Positions 61,196-64,000 of a stretch of 64,000 nucleotides of DNA are shown here, in pieces; positions within the stretch are counted from its first letter, which is position 1, and every line of letters starts with the position of its first letter. The position numbers were made by a program, and so were the translations under genes. The stretch lies in contig NZ_BCWD01000011.1 in the NCBI RefSeq assembly GCF_001592085.1, positions 1 through 64,000 of the forward strand. Direction: 5' to 3'. The DNA comes from Levilactobacillus senmaizukei DSM 21775 = NBRC 103853 (GTDB lineage Bacteria; Bacillota; Bacilli; Lactobacillales; Lactobacillaceae). Below the pieces are notes generated by a model that worked only from the letters and a program-made list of their open reading frames with translations, was not told the DNA's origin and searched no databases.

Positions 61196-62599
61196 ATGAA
61201 AGTCATCATTGTTGGTAGTACACACGCTGGCACAAATGCCGCACTTCAAATCTTGCGTGATCACCCAGACACAGATGTTACTATTTATGAACGTCATACG
61301 AACGTCTCATTTCTTTCTTGTGGAATCTCTTTGTTCTTAGATGGACAAGTTAAACATCTAGAAGATATGTTCTATTCTTCCCCTAAGCAGCTGGAAGAAG
61401 CTGGCGCCAAGGTTAAGACTCGACGGAATGTCATTAAGATTGACTCCGAAGCCAAAACCGTCGACGTTGTGGACATGGACTCTGGTGACTTAACGACGGA
61501 TAGTTATGATAAATTAATTATGGCTACCGGATCGACGGTGACTGTCCCACCAATCTTTGGAATTGATGAAGATAAGGTCATGTTGTGTAAGAATTACGAA
61601 CAAGCAGTGGCAATTGATGCTGCCGCTAAGGGTAACAAGCGGATTGCCATCATTGGTGCTGGTTATATCGGGACTGAATTGGCCGAAAGCTACGCTCGGA
61701 CTGGCCACGAAGTTCAGTTGTTCCAATCACGTGATATTATCCTGAATCATTATGTGGACAAGGGATTGTCCGACCATATCGTTGGCCTGCTAGAAGACAA
61801 GGGCGTTGCCGTTAACCTTAATCGGCGGGTGACGGCCTTCACCGGTAACGACAATGGGGAATTGGTCATTGAAACGACGAATGGTGAGTTCACGGCTGAC
61901 CTAGCTGTGGTCTGCACCGGCTTCGTGCCCAACACCGAATTACTTCGGGGGCAAGTTGAAATGGACCGGCATGGGGCCATTATCATCAATGACTATGTGC
62001 AAACGTCCAACCCGGACATCTTCGCCTGTGGCGATGCCAGCGTGGTTAACTTTAACCCAACCGGCAAGCCAGCCTACACACCATTGGCGACCAACGCCGT
62101 GCGGCAAGGGATGTTAGCTGGGATTAACGTCTTTGGCAACATTCAACAATACATGGGAACCCAAGCAACGTCGGCCATGAAGATTTTTGGTCACACGTTG
62201 GCTTCAACTGGATTAACCATTGATCACGCCCTGAGTGCAGGGATGGATGCTGATATGGTAACCTTTGAGGGCACATGGCGACCAAGTTACATGCCAACGA
62301 CGGATGATCTGACGATCAACTTGGTTTACAACCGGAAGAACCGCCGGATCTTAGGCGCCCAATTCTTCAGTAAACACGAAGTGGCCCAATCGGCTAACGC
62401 CATCTCCATTGCGATTCAAAACCGCAATACGATTGATGACCTGGCCTTTGTGGACATGTTGTTTAACCCGAACTTCGATGACCCATTCAACTACTTGAAC
62501 CTTGTGGCACAACAAGCCGTTGAAAAGGAAACGAAGCGGGGCAACAACCATCCACGGTTGACGGCGGGGGTTGACCCAGATCCAGAATTAGCGGATTAA
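61196..62599 (+). CDS. nox: FAD-dependent NADH oxidase / CoA-disulfide reductase family
   Basis: A 467-residue flavoenzyme with redox Cys42 in FLSCGI, the FAD motif VGSTHAGTNAA, the NAD motif IIGAGYIGTELAES and the flavin-loop FACGDAS. It lacks a C-terminal rhodanese domain, unlike CoA-persulfide reductases. This pattern fits water-forming NADH oxidase (Nox2), which removes O2 and regenerates NAD+. ATG follows TAGGAGGG. The same fold occurs in CstR regulons as CoA-persulfide reductase; since thioredoxin-cstR lie directly downstream, that activity is a possible alternative. Confidence 0.88.
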   Translation: MKVIIVGSTHAGTNAALQILRDHPDTDVTIYERHTNVSFLSCGISLFLDGQVKHLEDMFYSSPKQLEEAGAKVKTRRNVIKIDSEAKTVDVVDMDSGDLTTDSYDKLIMATGSTVTVPPIFGIDEDKVMLCKNYEQAVAIDAAAKGNKRIAIIGAGYIGTELAESYARTGHEVQLFQSRDIILNHYVDKGLSDHIVGLLEDKGVAVNLNRRVTAFTGNDNGELVIETTNGEFTADLAVVCTGFVPNTELLRGQVEMDRHGAIIINDYVQTSNPDIFACGDASVVNFNPTGKPAYTPLATNAVRQGMLAGINVFGNIQQYMGTQATSAMKIFGHTLASTGLTIDHALSAGMDADMVTFEGTWRPSYMPTTDDLTINLVYNRKNRRILGAQFFSKHEVAQSANAISIAIQNRNTIDDLAFVDMLFNPNFDDPFNYLNLVAQQAVEKETKRGNNHPRLTAGVDPDPELAD

Positions 62600-62616
62600 A
62601 GATAACTAGATTGATT

Positions 62617-62648
62617 AGGACATCGGGGTCAAGCCGATGTCCTTTTTT
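62617..62648 (+). terminator. Terminator of nox
   Basis: AGGACATCGG / CCGATGTCCT stem with TTTTTT. Confidence 0.9.
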
Positions 62649-62678
62649 GATCGGCTTAAGCTAAATACTAGCTAATTG

Positions 62679-62694
62679 ATACCCCTTGGGGTAT
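62679..62694. promoter_or_regulatory. CstR/CsoR-type palindromic operator upstream of trx-cstR
   Basis: ATACCCC-TT-GGGGTAT is a perfect palindrome with the C-tract/G-tract layout of CsoR-family operators. It lies 37 bp upstream of the thioredoxin start and overlaps a possible -10 (TATAGT, 62692-62697). Confidence 0.8.
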
Positions 62695-62730
62695 AGTTGG
62701 GAATATTAAATTAGAGAAAATGAGGTATTG

Positions 62731-63060
62731 ATGATGCAAGCAATTACGACAAAGGATTTCGAACACATTGGTGACGACACGGCCGTCACGGTCGTTGACT
62801 TCTGGGCAGATTGGTGTGGACCATGTAAGATGCAGACGCCGGTGCTAGAATCCCTGGATGAAGAATACGGGGACAAGGTCAAGTTTGCTTCACTCGACGT
62901 TGATAAGAATCAAGAGTTGGCGCAAAGTTTAGGCATCATGAGTATTCCTTCCATGGTGATCTTCAAGAATGGGATGCCAACGGAAAAGGTTGTGGGTTTT
63001 CATCCTAAGGCGGCGCTCAAGAAGTACCTGGATGGTAAGCTAACTGAAGTGGCCGGCTAA
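62731..63060 (+). CDS. trxA: Thioredoxin
   Basis: A 109-residue classical thioredoxin. The active site is WADWCGPCKM (Cys29, Cys32) and the cis-proline is in SIPSMVIF. It reduces disulfides and, in CstR-controlled systems, persulfides. ATG 62731 or 62734 can serve with the GAGG site. Its stop overlaps the cstR start by one base. The operator upstream indicates that this is a special, sulfur-stress-controlled thioredoxin rather than the housekeeping copy; the latter is expected elsewhere. Confidence 0.93.
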   Translation: MMQAITTKDFEHIGDDTAVTVVDFWADWCGPCKMQTPVLESLDEEYGDKVKFASLDVDKNQELAQSLGIMSIPSMVIFKNGMPTEKVVGFHPKAALKKYLDGKLTEVAG

Positions 63061-63323
63061 TGGTTCAAACCACGTCGGCTCAACTCAAAAATCGCCTTCG
63101 TCGGGCGGACGGTCAACTCCAAGGAATTTTGAAAATGGTCGAAGATGATCGCGACTGTCGTGATATCTTGACACAACTTGCCGCGGTTCGGTCTGGGGTT
63201 GAACGGATGATGGGGGTTGTTGTCGCTGAAAATGTCAGGCAGTGTGTTGCCGCAGGCCAGTTAACACCGGAGCAACAGACCGAGTTGCAGTCAGCCCTGG
63301 ACCTGGTGGTTAAGACTCACTAA
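63060..63323 (+). CDS. cstR: CsoR/FrmR family repressor, CstR-type persulfide sensor
   Basis: An 87-residue DUF156 repressor. The Cys pair is present (Cys33 in DRDCRDIL and Cys62 in VRQCVAA), but the Cu ligand His four residues before the second Cys is Asn58 (AENVRQC). This Cys/Asn/Cys pattern is that of CstR, which is released from DNA by per- and polysulfides, not by Cu(I). The arrangement SGVERMMGVVVAENV is very like S. aureus CstR (from memory). The start overlaps the trxA stop (TAATG), so it is co-translated and autoregulated through the operator at 62679. Confidence 0.87.
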   Translation: MVQTTSAQLKNRLRRADGQLQGILKMVEDDRDCRDILTQLAAVRSGVERMMGVVVAENVRQCVAAGQLTPEQQTELQSALDLVVKTH

Positions 63324-63332
63324 ATTTGATGA

Positions 63333-63358
63333 GAAGCCGCCGTTCTGGCGGCTTTTTT
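63333..63358 (+). terminator. Terminator of trxA-cstR
   Basis: AAGCCGCC / GGCGGC stem with TTTTTT. The -10 (TATAAT, 63361-63366) of crcB directly follows. Confidence 0.9.
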
Positions 63359-63395
63359 GGTATAATGAAGAGATTATTTTCTGGAGGCGAAACGA

Positions 63396-63788
63396 ATGGA
63401 AACCGTCTTTTCAATTGCCGGATGGGCGTTTGTTGGCGCCAGTTTACGTTATTGGCTGGGGCTTCAGTTACCGACGGGCCCCGACTTTCCCTGGGCCACG
63501 ATTATCGTCAATCTCTTGGGTAGTGGGCTGTTGGCCTGGTTGTCCCACGCTGACCGCCTAACGGCACGTTGGCCGAGTGCTCTGACGGTTGGGTTGGGAG
63601 TTGGCGGGGTCGGTGCGTTCACGACCTTTTCCACTTTTAGTGTTGCGACGCTTAAACTGCTGATGACCCAGCATTGGGGTACGGCTGCAATCTATATGGG
63701 GATGACTCTGGTAGGCGGTTTCATCATGAGCGTGCTGGGCGTTTGGATTGCGCGACACTGGTTTTCGTTTCCGGTGGCTGAACAGTGA
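63396..63788 (+). CDS. crcB: CrcB/Fluc fluoride channel subunit 1
   Basis: A 130-residue, four-span fluoride exporter subunit. GASLRYWL (first helix), the conserved N in INLLGS-like VNLLGSG, and GVGAFTTFSTFSVATLKLL (the TTFSTF phenylalanine-box signature) are intact. Active channels are dual-topology dimers; tandem genes encode opposite-oriented subunits. It overlaps the next crcB by one base (TGATG). ATG has TGGAGG. No fluoride riboswitch fits in the 72-bp upstream gap. Confidence 0.95.
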   Translation: METVFSIAGWAFVGASLRYWLGLQLPTGPDFPWATIIVNLLGSGLLAWLSHADRLTARWPSALTVGLGVGGVGAFTTFSTFSVATLKLLMTQHWGTAAIYMGMTLVGGFIMSVLGVWIARHWFSFPVAEQ

Positions 63789-64000
63789 TGGCGGTCGGGG
63801 TTGGCTTGGGAGCAGCCATTGGGGCCTTGGCCCGTTATGCGGTGACCCGGCTTCTACAGCCGTTGACCCAGAATCGGTGGCCGGTCGCCACGCTACTGAT
63901 CAACTGGTTGGGCAGCGGGCTATTAGGAGCGCTGACCGCCGCCAGTCTGAGTCATTGGCTGGTGGTCTGCTTAGGAACGGGTGTCTTAGGTGGCTTCACC
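63788..64000 (+). CDS. crcB: CrcB/Fluc fluoride channel subunit 2 (runs off the window)
   Basis: The N-terminal 71 residues of a second CrcB: MAVGVGLGAAIGALARYAVT, the conserved NWLGSG and the beginning of VLGGFT. It starts at ATG 63788, overlapping the first crcB stop, and is cut by the right edge. The pair would form a heterodimeric channel. Incomplete here only because of the window. Confidence 0.9.
   Translation, partial: MAVGVGLGAAIGALARYAVTRLLQPLTQNRWPVATLLINWLGSGLLGALTAASLSHWLVVCLGTGVLGGFT

Noticed and set aside
63324-63395. Fluoride riboswitch expected before crcB
   Set aside because: Only 72 bp are available and most are terminator and promoter; no matching core was found.
1-64000. 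tRNA, rRNA, CRISPR arrays, prophage and transposase genes
   Set aside because: None could be identified in the sequence.

Overview
The window looks like chromosomal DNA of a lactic acid bacterium of the family Lactobacillaceae with roughly 50 % GC, most likely a Levilactobacillus-like species. This is inferred from oleate hydratase, malolactic enzyme, DUF3737 and DUF5776-type surface repeats, an R-specific SDR alcohol dehydrogenase like that of L. brevis, opuCABCD, and strong GGAGG ribosome binding sites with frequent GTG/TTG starts. No rRNA, tRNA, CRISPR array, prophage or intact insertion sequence was seen.

Layout. 0-10 kb: oleate hydratase, a MerR regulator divergent from a quinone-oxidoreductase-like dehydrogenase, a short UvrA paralogue, a secreted repeat protein under a catabolite (cre) site, signal peptidase I, and a small YolD-like gene opposite a MarR gene across a palindrome that carries a LexA-type box. 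10-28 kb: mainly transporters (GPH symporter, three MFS-type exporters, one unassigned membrane protein, the OpuC osmoprotectant ABC system with a structured leader), a second UvrA paralogue, a zinc-finger protein of unknown function and a zinc-ribbon/DUF805 protein. 28-41 kb: Dyp peroxidase; a decayed two-gene operon (DUF3737 with a nonsense codon, patB/malY with a frameshift); a two-gene glycosylation unit; a solitary purH; a GH25 lysozyme with a small exported partner; an AI-2E family permease; and a surface protein whose 5' end appears to have been lost in a deletion. 41-52 kb: pnuC, corA, a two-component system divergent from a small exported protein, malolactic enzyme, an NAD(P)-binding protein, type II NADH dehydrogenase and Ogt. 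52-64 kb: TetR regulator, succinate-semialdehyde dehydrogenase, SDR alcohol dehydrogenase, a GNAT pseudogene, mntH, DegV, DedA, NADH oxidase, a thioredoxin-CstR operon with a palindromic operator, and a pair of crcB fluoride channels running off the right edge.

How the genes work together. Several modules serve redox and stress handling: three promoters with the 19-bp spacer typical of MerR activation, Nox and Ndh for NADH reoxidation, DyP, thioredoxin controlled by a probable persulfide sensor, MntH for manganese, and OpuC for osmotic stress. Envelope biology is the second theme: LepB, GH25, repeat proteins, a bactoprenol-type glycosyltransferase pair, DedA and the two-component system. At least four loci are visibly decaying (patB, DUF3737, the 40-41 kb surface protein and the GNAT gene), as expected for a lactobacillus undergoing gene loss. 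The most interesting unexplained items are the symmetric LexA-box promoter at 9.6 kb, the opuC leader hairpin, the deletion scar at 41.24 kb, the thioredoxin-CstR unit, and the large structured intergenic regions between 57.7 and 61.2 kb.
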